64,000 nt of DNA, taken from contig OZ020611.1 of assembly GCA_963971575.1 (NCBI GenBank), positions 19,256,092 to 19,320,091 of the forward strand, read 5' to 3'. The translations under genes were made by a program, and so were the position numbers. This DNA is from Liopterus haemorrhoidalis. Taxonomy: Eukaryota > Arthropoda > Insecta > Coleoptera > Dytiscidae. The notes below the pieces were generated by a model. That model saw nothing but the letters and a program-made list of their open reading frames with translations, did not search any database and was not told where the DNA came from. This document shows, in pieces, positions 22,801 through 34,725 of the stretch. The first letter of the stretch is position 1. Every line of letters starts with the position of its first letter.

Positions 22801-25800
22801 TTTATTCGAAAGATAATCTTGTGGCATTACATTAAATCATACCAACAAGACGGCGCAACATGTCACACAGCTCGTGCCACAATCGATTTATTGAAAGACA
22901 CGTTTGGTGACCGCCTAATTTCACGTTTTGGACCTGTGAATTGGCCTCCAAGATCTTGTGATTTAACACTGCTGGACTACTTTCTGTGGGGCTATGTAAA
23001 GTCATTGGTCTATGCGGATAAGCCACAAACGCTTGACCATTTGGAAGACAACATTCGCCGTGATATTGCCGATATACGGCCACAAATGTTGGAAAAAGTC
23101 ATCGAAAATTGGACGTCCAGATTGGACTACATCCGAGCCAGCCGTGGCGATCATATGCCAGAAATCATATTTAAAATGTAATGCCACAAGATTATCTTTC
23201 GAATAAAAAAAAATTCATGTCAATCGAATAATCCATCGTTGTTTTATTGCAATTTAAAGTTCTATACCTCTAAAAAAAACACCCATTATAAGGGAGGTAT
23301 TGTGATCATACCAATTTTGACGTTTCGAGATTTCGATGGATCTCCACGAATTGAGGTCCCTACATAACGTTTTGAATATTTCTGTCGGTCTGTCTGTCCG
23401 TACGTCTGTCTGTCCATCTGTCTGTCTGTCCGTCTGTCTGTCCGTCTGTCTGTGTACACGTGCAGAGCAAATTCGGCTGATTTTTATGAAACTTCATATT
23501 CAAGCTTCTGCCATCAATGGCACGAGTTTATCAACTTTTGGTAAAAATCAGTTGCCTAAAAATGGGAGTTTACTCATGTCGATTTTAAGATTTTTGCAAA
23601 TATTTCACAACAGAAAAATATCTCGAAAAAATTTATTAAACAAAAGTTGCTATAAAAGCAATAACTAATAACTTTTATTTGAGACGTTTTTTGATAAAAC
23701 GAAAAATTTCGAATAATTTCTGTAAAATTTTCAATTTTTTCATATTTATATGTTTCCATGGTCATGATAAATAATATCTCTGTTAGAAAATATTAGGTCA
23801 AGTTATTTCTACTCTGCTGCTAGAATGTAATTTATAAAAGTACTTTATGATGGCGGTCGGTCCTGTGGTGGCCACAGTTGATTTTTATTATTGAAATCAA
23901 AAGAAGATTTTTTCTGTTTACAAAGATCTGCTTAGTTATAAAGACAAAATATTTTTAGTACCCCCCCCCCCTATAATAATCTGTAAACACTGCTGTACTG
24001 TATGCTATCTAATGCACTATATATAATAAATGTACCCGTTATTTTCTTTTAGTGAATGAAGTGGAAAATGCAGTTCAACAATTAAAACATGTCCGAGAAA
24101 AGTCGAATGGAAAATCAAAGTGGAATTGCTCGAATGAATTAGGAATACCACAAGAGAGTCTGTTCGTTGAATGTTGCACACTTCTTTACCGAGCCTACCT
24201 GATACAAGCTAAAGAACTCATAGATACAGATCCTGTAAAAGCAGTTAAAATCTGTCAGATAGCACAAAACAGAGCCAAGGATGGTAAAGGAACACTTTAA
24301 GGTCTAATTTTCTCTAAATTAATGTTTCTCAACCCAAAATTTACTGAGGACCGGCAACATACCCAGTTATTTTATGCGGATCTATGAAAAAAAAATATAT
24401 TATTTATTTATTCTAAAAAACTACAAATCTACATTAAGACATATTTCCACATTTTAAATATGTCCGATCAAGATCAATTTTATTGTAAATCGTACGGGTT
24501 GAGATATAGTCGGATTGCTGATAGGTGACTGTTACATGTATGTATCAAATAATGCATTTATATAATAATCTAGTTACCATTTTTCAGCGATTTTAAATAT
24601 GTTTTTTGTTATTTGTTTTAGCTGTCAGTGTCTGTTTATAATATTAATTAATAGATCTTGCGGCCAATTATTAAATTTATAAACTTTAATTTTAAATCTG
24701 CTGGAATATTTTAAATCCGAAAAAGAGAACAATGGACCACTTATTTCTCTATCTTGTGTCCGACAAAGAGTAGCAGCTGCCTTAAAGATTTCGGAATCAA
24801 CAATTCGTAGAATTATAAAATGTAATAAATCTGAACTTCTCACTAACAAAATCACGAGAAAACGACGGAAATTAAAATCTGAACCAGTTTATTTTATTGA
24901 TACATTGGTACAAACGTATGGTCATGAAGTACTAAGATTACCTCCTTATCACTGCTAGTTTAACCCCATTGAACTAATTTGGGGTATAACAAAAAATTAT
25001 TATGATAGACATATTGGTCAATATGTATCATATATAGTGATAACGAAGTTTTGAAAATGTGGCAGGTAGCCTGTGATCAAATTAGTTGTGAAACTTGGGA
25101 AAAATCTGTTAAAAAAATCGAAAATTTAATAAATGAATGGTGGGAAAGGGAAAGGATTGTTGATGATATTAATCCAATAATAATAAATACTAGAAATGAC
25201 AGCGATAGTTCAGATGACGACGATTCAGATGATAGATATTTTGTTTCTGTTTTTTATTGTTTTCAAAGCTTGCTACGTTCAACTTTGTAAAACTTATGTT
25301 GATTATTATTTTGTAAATAAATGGTCGCCATTTTGAAATGGTTAACATAAAAATATGACTTTTTGGTGTCATTGTAAAGCTAATTTAAAGTACTTTTAGG
25401 AAAAGAATATAAAATTATCGATTCCCTATGCTAGATCAAAAGTTGACATCATTTCTGGTGAAACCGGAAGTGCCTCAGAATTCTTATAGTAACCTGTAGA
25501 TGGGCCTTTTTGTCTAGTTTAACTTTTATTCTAAAGAATTTTTTGTATCTCTTAAAATAAAGGAGTTATTCGAGGTGCCCCGTTTCAAACAAACACCCTG
25601 TATATATTTTTTTAGAATTTATTTGGTTATTAGTGTCCATGTTTACATATTAAATACTCCTATAATATTTCAAATGTATATATTTTAATGAGGGATACAT
25701 TTAAAGAATGTTACACTATTATTCTTTTTTTTTTTTTTTCTGTGGCATCTGTCAATAATAACTTTCGGCTGTTGACTTTCTCTCGTATTCGGGGAATCAC

Positions 25801-28800
25801 TGCGCTTCACAGCTGATGCAAAGCACCCCACCCGTTTTCTTCTTTCTAATTTCAGCGCGCTCGTAAACTACATATACAATTTAGATGGGAGTTTGGAGTA
25901 CGCGAACACGCGCGTTTCAGAAAGTTCACACCATGCGCAAGGCCTGTTGGGCCGCGAGGTCATGTGCCACCGCACATGCCTAGCGCCGGCCCTGGCCATT
26001 ACGTCTACCAGGTTAATTAGTCTACTAAAATAAAATTTTATTTTATTTTATTTTATTCTAAGCAATTTATAAAAAATAAGTTTTAGGGGTATTAGTAAAA
26101 AGATGATACTGTGCTTTAAATTCAGTTATAATGCGAATAAAATTTAATGTTTAAACGCAAATTTTACCATTTTTATTTTTTATTTTTATTGGTATAAAAA
26201 CCAATTTTAAGGTGGGCAGTCTAAAAAATATATTTAAAGTGCCCTCTCATATATATTTTTTGAACAATAGTCATTTTTTGTCGATTTTTTTGAATTTATT
26301 TAAAACCGGTAAACCGTAGTTTGTAATGGAGATTATTTTTGAGATCTACGGCTCAAAATACATAAGTACGCAAATTTTGAAATAAATCTGAGAAATAAAT
26401 TTTGCTTAAAAAATTAAAAAATCGTAAGTACCCCTTACGATTTTTTCGATTTTTGACTATTTTCCAAGGTCTTGTTTGACGATTCGTATTTATTGTAAAA
26501 GTTGGATTATTAAGGTCCAATTTTTTTCCTAGACTAAACAATATACGAATATTTCAAAAATTCTAAACGCAGTTTTCTATATTTTATTGTTGTTAAGTTA
26601 AAATTTTTTGGAATTTCAAAAAAAAAATGACAAATTAAAAATTTTGCAAAAAAAAAATGTTTTTTGGGAGTTGTTTGTAAATGAGTCCTAAGGCCCTGTA
26701 GAATCTCAGGATTTCACAAATTCCAATCGCAGGTTTCTCATGTAGATTTTGAGGTACGGTCTTTCGAAAATGAAATATTTACAAATTTACAAGACTACAC
26801 GGATCAAAAAGGCGTTAAAGCGGCGCACAACCCTATAGTTCTTAATAGTTTCTTATACAAAACTAATAATCAGAAATAAAATTAATAACAATCTGTATAT
26901 CAAAATTTGCAGCGAATTTTTATCTATCTAATAGGATATTTTTAACTCTAGAGAAAACTGTTATGTAATTGTAAATAAGCAAATTGCATTATATACGCCA
27001 TCTTGTAAACCAATAGACAAATATTTGCGGACGATGCGGCAAATTGTAGCTAAAGCTTCATTCTACAAATATGTTTTTAGCTATTTTGCTCTATTGTGAA
27101 AACTACTTATAGTTATTGTACTTGGTAATCTATTTTTGCCGACATCTTGAATCTGCCGCGGTTTTCAAAATAGGTGTTACGGGTAAAAATGATTTAATTT
27201 TTGTGAAGAATACGTGCACCAAGTGGCATTCTATTATCATCAAGTATAATATTTTTCGACGAAGGCTCTGAACTATAAGTAATCAAGTCGAAAAAAATGT
27301 TGACGTATTATTTGAACATTTCTACACAAAACTATATAAATATAAAATTTATTCGAAATCCACAAATAGATTTAAAAAATTACAGAACAATATCGCTAAT
27401 GTCTATTTTTAAGTTATTGAGCGCTAATATTTTTACAATAAATGTTTCTACAATTAAAAATATCATATTAGATAGATAAAAATTTGGCGCAAAATTTGAT
27501 GTATAGATTGATATTAATTTTACTACAGATTGTTAGTTTTGTATAAGAAACTAGTAACCTCTGGGGGTTATACGCAGCCTTAACAAAGGAAGGCCGTATT
27601 TTTCCTATTAGTAGAAAATAGTCTGTAGAATTCAAAAATTCAAATCGCCCTATATTTTATTGTTCTTAAGTTATGATTTTTTTTAAATTCAAAAAAAAAA
27701 ATGAGGAATTAAATAATCACATTTTTTTTTTGCATTTTGCTTTTTGCTTTTGTAATATGTCTTGAGGCCCTTTAGAGCCTTGGGGTTTCAAAAATTTCAA
27801 CTGCAAGTCCCTATCTCTTGCAATTTTTGAGATACGAAAATGAAATTTTACAAATTTTCAAAACTAGATGGATCATAAAAGACTAATCTCAGGAGAGCTT
27901 CAATTTTTATTTAGGTAGATAAAAGTCCAGATTTCAAATATCAAACCGTAGGTTTCTATCTCTAATCGTTCAAGAACAGACTCATTTCCCGAAAATTTGG
28001 AGTTAATATTAATTTTCCCTCCAAGTTTTCTTAGGAAAAGAAAAAAAAAACTAAGATCTTTGACAATTAACTGACAGCCAAAAACATTACAATTTGTTAT
28101 GCTTTTATATTTTTTCTTACTTCTTTCGACATTGTAACAAAAAATCAACACTAAAATATTCGTAATAAGTTCAAACTGTACTGCAGTATTTAGTACAATA
28201 ATTTTGTCACCAATTACCGTTTTCCAGCGTGTCACTTTTCAGTACTTCTTTTACTTCGCAGTATCAAAATAAAATTATTTACATAATAAAGTTATTTACC
28301 TCAATAATATCTCACATATTTTTTTGCAGCAAATGATGAAAAAGGTATATCGGAATGTTTACTTCAACTGGGGATATGTGAATTAAGAACAGGAAATGCC
28401 AATACGGCATTGATAAAATTCAATAAAGTTTTAGCAATGAGTTTATCAGCTCAAAGTCCCGAGAGGATCTGCGAAGCCAGAATACAGATTGCTTTAGCCA
28501 AGTCAAGGTAATGGGCTTTTAATTAAATTATATTAAAACTGTACGTCGATCAGGTAGACGTAATTAATGTCACTGGTCCATTCAGTTTAAAAAGAATAAA
28601 AGTTTCTTTTACCCTTTAAAAAATCGGAAATTTAGGATTTTACCTTTTCCAGGCAGGTCTTCATAATTAATGATATGATCGATATAATAATGATATGATA
28701 TATCACGTTAAGCGGTATTCTGACAAGTCATTTTCAATTAATCATTTTTTATGGTTTATAGAAACTTAGAACAAATGGGGCCGTTTTCTGAAAGCTTAGC

Positions 28801-31800
28801 AGAGTTTAATCTTTTGGTTAAACTCGGTTATAATATAACAATCCCATAAGTAACCATAGCAATCATTTTCTAACTATTTGGTTATAATTAAAAGAACTGT
28901 GATTATTTTAGCAGATTTAAAAATGTAGATTTTTAAATTCATTTTATAGTAACTTTTATTTGTAAAAACAGATGGCATCACGTACTAATTAGAATTACAG
29001 TGACTGTATAAAGACAGTGTGGCCATACGATGGTCTCATATTCTATTGGTCGAGCTGAAGTCCGCCATATTTCTTCCAACTTTGTTACAGATTATATATG
29101 GTTTACATGTGTTTAGCTTGTGTTTCAACAGATTTAAGTGATATTTTCAAATAATATACGTATATTTAGACGTTTAATAGTGAATATTGTTGTGTTTGTG
29201 ATGAGTAATGAGTAATGTAGATAATGTAAACTGTGCACATATTTAAAATTATCACAAATTAAAATTAAAAATAATGAAACGTTTTGTTATGTTTAGGTTT
29301 AAAATTGCTGGGAAAAAGAGGCTAAATGAACATAAAAAAAACATTATGCCAGTAAATCAATGGCTTCACAATTATAAGAAGTATTTACTTTCATTAATTT
29401 TAATGTTATTCCATGCTGATGTCATTTTATTTTTCACCTGACCATAATTTTAATTATACATCATAATATATACATCAGTTTTCTTTATTAATATATCATT
29501 TATACCATGAGTTCAAAAAGAAATTGCATAAGGGTTGGCTATGGAAAATAAAAGTAATGTCAACAGAAAGCTTTAGAAATAATTTACTGTCTGAATTAAT
29601 TAAATCACTCTTGTTGTCCTAAGTTATTTATTGTTACATAAATCTTGTAGTATACATCAGTGTTTCTCAACCAAAAACGCATCGTGGACCAGTAAAATAT
29701 ATAATTTTCTAACGCGGACCACTAATAATAATTGTTGGTTAATTTTTTGCAAGAAAACAAATATACTTAATGTGCTATTTACTATTTACATAAAAAATTT
29801 GTCTAAAAAAAAACAAAAAAACTGCAAAAAAACATACGAAAACTTTCGCGGACCACTAAAATTTTTCTGCGGACCACCTGTTGAGAAACACTGGTATACA
29901 TTATTTTATTTTTCCATAGCCAACTCTTATGTAATTTCTTTTTGAACTCAGGGTATATAACATGTTCTGCTTATTCTTTTTTAATATGAAAATATCCTTT
30001 TTTTTTATGTAAACATACGTTTTCCTAAAAATTAGAGAAATGTTGGGTTCTCTAATTTTTATAGAACCTTATCATCATTTTTTCCCTATCTTTTTATTCT
30101 AATTCTAATGTCTGAACTTGTTCTTAAATTTAAAATATTCAAATTAAAATGTTTGAAACTCCCGTTTTTATAAAAAAAAATGTTTTAGTTTTTATAGGTC
30201 CTCAAATAAAATTATAAAATAATAAAAACCTATCTCTTTTATTTCCTTTCATGTCCTTTTTTAAGATTTTTTTTTTTTGTTTTCTTTGTATGTTGAACAC
30301 ATTTCAAAAAAATACCTTCATCGGTAGGCAATTATAAGATAAATATTAATATCTTAATAAATGTTTTTTCTTAACAATAAATTGATATTCACATATACAT
30401 AAACATAAACACGTAAAACTATTAAAAATTTAAGAAATATTATAATATATTAGGATATATTAACATTTATTCCATATAACCCAATACAAATCTGGAATAA
30501 AAATGGCGGCAACAGTTCATATGGCCACACTGTCTTTATACAGTCACTGTAATTAGAATTATGATTTGGTATATATGAATGCTCTCCTAAGTAAAAATAT
30601 AGCTCTTGAATATAATTGTAAAATGTAAATATAATTTGGTAACTGTGAATGCAGCTTAAGGGATGATTTTAATCTAACTGTAAGGGATGTAGCACATGCG
30701 CATTACGCATAACGGGGGTACGCAGTACCGCGATATATATCTTTCTCACTCAGCACTCCTTTCCACACATTTGACTGAATAGCGCATCCTTTACTTAATC
30801 ATCCTAGCTTTTACCCGCATACAGCAATACTTGAGAGTTCAAAAAAACACATCGCGGGAAAAACATAAGCTGTAAACCATGTAAGATTTCTTTTATTGAG
30901 AATGTATATATGATTTTAGTTGCCTATAGGTATTTATTGTTTTTTTTTTATTCTTGTTAATACATAATCTAGTCATTTAGATGAACTGTGTTATGTGCAA
31001 ATATCTGTTCGTTTATGTGCACCAAAAATTTTAACTAACTATAACTTAAAATTTTGTTTCAGGTTGGGAAACATAGCGGAAGCGAATTACCATTTAGAAT
31101 CTTTACTAGAGTACGCCAGTACAAATGACCTACGATATTACTACGCTCAGGCACATAGATTTCTTGGCGAACTGTATTTAAACCAAGGACGACCAGCTTT
31201 GTCTACCCCTTTGCTGGTAAAAGCTGTTGATATTTTTAATGAGTTAAACGACTGGGAAAATATTGAATTAGTCAAAAATTTGGCAGCCATATCAGCAGGT
31301 AACAACCGTATCATAATTATACATACTAAATAAAAATAAAAATAAATGGCAAAACACCCCTATGGGGTTACGCCGCTCTTTTGGCTTTCTAAATCCTTTT
31401 TCAGGATGGATCAATTCCTATATTTCGCATTAAATCTTCACTGTGATCTCTCTCCAAAGGTTTCTGTTTCTAACTTTATTTCTCCATCTCGTAATTCCGG
31501 CCCTTTTCAGATCTTCTTCTACTTCTTGCATCCATGTTAGCTTAGTTCTTCTCCGTTTTCTTTTCCTCCCTGGTTCCCACTGCAACGCTGAATATGCTAT
31601 AGACCAGGGACGGCCAAAGCGTCGGCCGCGGTCGACCGGTCCAGGGGGGTGAAACTCTAATGGCACAACGAAAACCATATTAAGTTCCATAACCCAACAC
31701 GAATAGCGCCCCAGTCGCTGCCAGTCCCTATATCTACGCGCATGACAGGATGTTGCCTGTTACAGCTTCTGTCATTAGCGTCAAAATCTGTATTTAGTGT

Positions 31801-34647
31801 CAAAATCGTCTTCTGTCATTAGCATTAAGCGTTTTTTTAATTGTGATATTTTGTACGTAGTTATTTTGTAATTTTGTAATTTCATTATTCAATACGGAAA
31901 ATGGGTGTTAAAGTTCTGGGGTGTGATAGTAATGAACCTACTAGATATCGCTTTCCAAACCCGAAGATACGTGTGGCTCCGGAATTATATAAAACGTGGA
32001 TGAGGACCATTGGATATCCAAAATTGGATGGCTTGTCCATGGAAGTGATATAACAGAGTTCGTGTGTGTAAAAAACATTTTACCCCGGATTGTTTTAGTA
32101 ATAGGAGAACTTTAAATAAACTTCTACTTCTTAATAAATAATTAATTCTGCTAGTTATTGTTTTTCTGTTTCTGTATAATTCCTAACTGCTTGATCTTAA
32201 TTGTAAACTAATTAAATGTTATTATTAAATGATACAATTGTTATGATTTATTTTGTCTATTTTTAATATTGTTGTCGTTAATAATATTAAAAATAGACAA
32301 AATAAATCATAACAATTGTTTCATTTAATAATAACATTTAATTATGTTTACAACTATATCCAATGAAGCATTTGAATTACCCGCGAAAACCCAACCCTTT
32401 CCTCCCCTACCAATTTTAGTTCCATAACCCAACAACTACAGCGCTAATTTGGTTTAAGAAAATATAACGGCAGTTTCGCATCTATTTCCTTCTTTATCTA
32501 TCTTTATCGCCAGCGAAGCTGACTTGAACATTGACAAATCATAGTGATAAATTCAGAGCGTACTTAGATAAAAAAATAATAATAGAAAAATAAAAATTAA
32601 AAATTATTCTCTGCAATTAGTAGATTTTTAAAAAAATATTTTCAATAGCTACTTATTTCTGCAGAAAACACAGCTAAAAAGAATTATTTCAGTTAATATT
32701 AAATGCGATGTACATTTAAAATCAATGGCTTCAAATGTGTGCTTCTGGAAATTAATAAGCAGGGATAAATATCCAAATATTTGGAGAGTTGTTGCATATT
32801 TCAATGCATTTTTTGGTTCAACATATTTATGTGAATCAGCATATTCTTGCATGAATGCCGCAAAAACTAAACAGATCACAATTATTGGATCTACATTTGT
32901 AATCGTTTTTAAGAATTAGTTAAGTTCATACAAGCCAAATTTTGACAAACTTGTAGAAACTATGCAGTATCAAGTGTCATCAAATTTAAAAAAATCCATT
33001 CCTTTTATTTTTTTTTACTGTTTTATTTTTTTGTAAATTAGCTCCTAATTTATTTGAATAAAATTGTAAAACAATGATTTTCTTTTTTCACTACATTTTT
33101 TTTTTTTTTTTTAAATTCAGGACCACTTCTAGAAAATAGTTTTTATATGTAATTTAATAGCAGTCATAGTGAAATGTCTTCGTCATCAGTTCGTAAGTAT
33201 ACTAGCGTCGGCGAATCAACGCAGTTACGTCGCACGATGACATTACTATCGATCTTGGATGGTCTTCCAGATCGAGTATCTTCTTTTAGGCTCAGATCTC
33301 CGCAACGAAACTTTGTAAACCATCTTTGGCAAGTACGAACATTTACAACATCTCTTCCAAATACTGCACATAAGTTTTCACATGCAACCGATGCATTGCT
33401 TCCTCTTTTGAACTCATACAACATAGAATGTCGTAAATGCACTTTATTCACTGACATCATGCTCACCCTAAATATGGTAAGATACTGATGAATTATTGAA
33501 ACAATTATTTTTATATTCAACAACAGATAATAAAAGATATAATAAAAATATCCCTATGACTCATAATCCACACGTGTCTTTTATTTACAAGCAAAATCAG
33601 TTGTTTATTTAAAATCGACAGAACTTTCCCTCCAACCTAATACATTGGATAATTTATGGCACAAATTATAAAACAAGGAAGATAGCGGACTCCCACGTTA
33701 CGACTTTGGACAGCGATAGTTGCGACATTCGTGGTTGTAATATGAACTAGGATTAGTTAGTATGCAACCCGCAGTGCACACAAATATATTTTTATATTTT
33801 AAATTGCTATGAATTTCGCATTAATTTAATCATTAATTTTCTACCAAAATTGAAAAATAAAATGTAATTTTGGTAGAAAATTAAAGATTGCCTTGAACCG
33901 AAAATTATGATTAATTTATTTACAACTCTCCTAATTAATTTCCTAAAAGTAAAATTAATTACAATTCTTAAAAGTTAATACTTCAGTAAGCATTAAGTTT
34001 TATTATTTTATTTACAAGCATATGAAATAAATAAACAAGTATTTATTTTTTACTTTTATATTTATTGTAAATATTAAATTTAGTCTGTGCCATTTTTTTT
34101 ATTACATTATTTATATTTTTTTTGCATTTACCCTTTAAAATATTATTAATTACACTACACTATTTGAAAATAAAAAATGTGGTGCTAATATTTAAAAAAT
34201 TCTTATAAAATTCATCGCTGTCACAATCATAATTTACTGTCACCTGTCGTTACAACGTCAAAAACAATTGCCGCAAAATGTTGGTAAAAAAAAAAAACGC
34301 TTTTAGCGCTGTCAGTGAATGGAATATAACTTAAAACCGTTTCAAGGCCGTGTATATGAGTTTCATACCCCTGATTTATGGTTCTTGAACAATTATTACA
34401 ATTATAAATGTTTGACTGTCAGTTGTTTCCGTGTAACCATAGAGATCTTGTCACTTAAGAAATGACACATAGATGGCTGTAGCATCCAGCGGCCAAAAAA
34501 TTAAGCGAATCGGCCTAGACCGAAAAATATTTACTTTTTGGCTAGTACTAGATGATAAAAAGAACTGTTTTTGAAATAGTCGTCCAAAAAAGTACTTTTT
34601 AGGGTTTTGTAGGTATGACCAAAAAACCCTTATACCGTCATTTTGTC

Positions 34648-34725
<78 letters not shown>

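Larger units (their letters stand above)
22455..24052 (+). other. TTC29-like intron 2
   Basis: 1.6-kb intron filled mostly by a DD41D transposon (22721-23288) and a GTCT-rich repeat (about 23331-23870). Confidence 0.75.
24284..28329 (+). other. TTC29-like intron 3
   Basis: 4-kb intron holding a dead Tc1-type transposase (24640-25606), a hAT-like end (25740-25997), a TTTTA microsatellite, and a TTAA-flanked inverted-repeat element inserted between two similar blocks. Confidence 0.75.
28508..31062 (+). other. TTC29-like intron 4
   Basis: 2.55-kb intron, more than half of it a single 1.55-kb inverted-repeat element (28997-30550), followed by one copy of a roughly 120-bp conserved repeat (30691-30807). 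Confidence 0.75.
31642..32345 (+). mobile_element. P-like element remnant, copy 1
   Basis: Begins CAGGGGGGTGAAACTCTAAT, encodes a THAP domain start (31901) and contains a long hairpin. The same order of parts (end, THAP start, hairpin) occurs on the minus strand at 43260-43771. No right terminal repeat is recognised. A hAT-style end CAGGGACGGCCAAAG sits just upstream at 31605. Confidence 0.6.

Noticed and set aside
29631..29945. 104-codon frame in TTC29 intron 4
   Set aside because: Spans a hAT MITE with an exact 8-bp duplication, so it was created by the insertion.
28760..30680. Possible outer element around the 1.55-kb transposon (GTTATAAT/ATTATAAC-like words on both sides)
   Set aside because: The words are short and AT-rich, and no matching ends or target duplication could be fixed.
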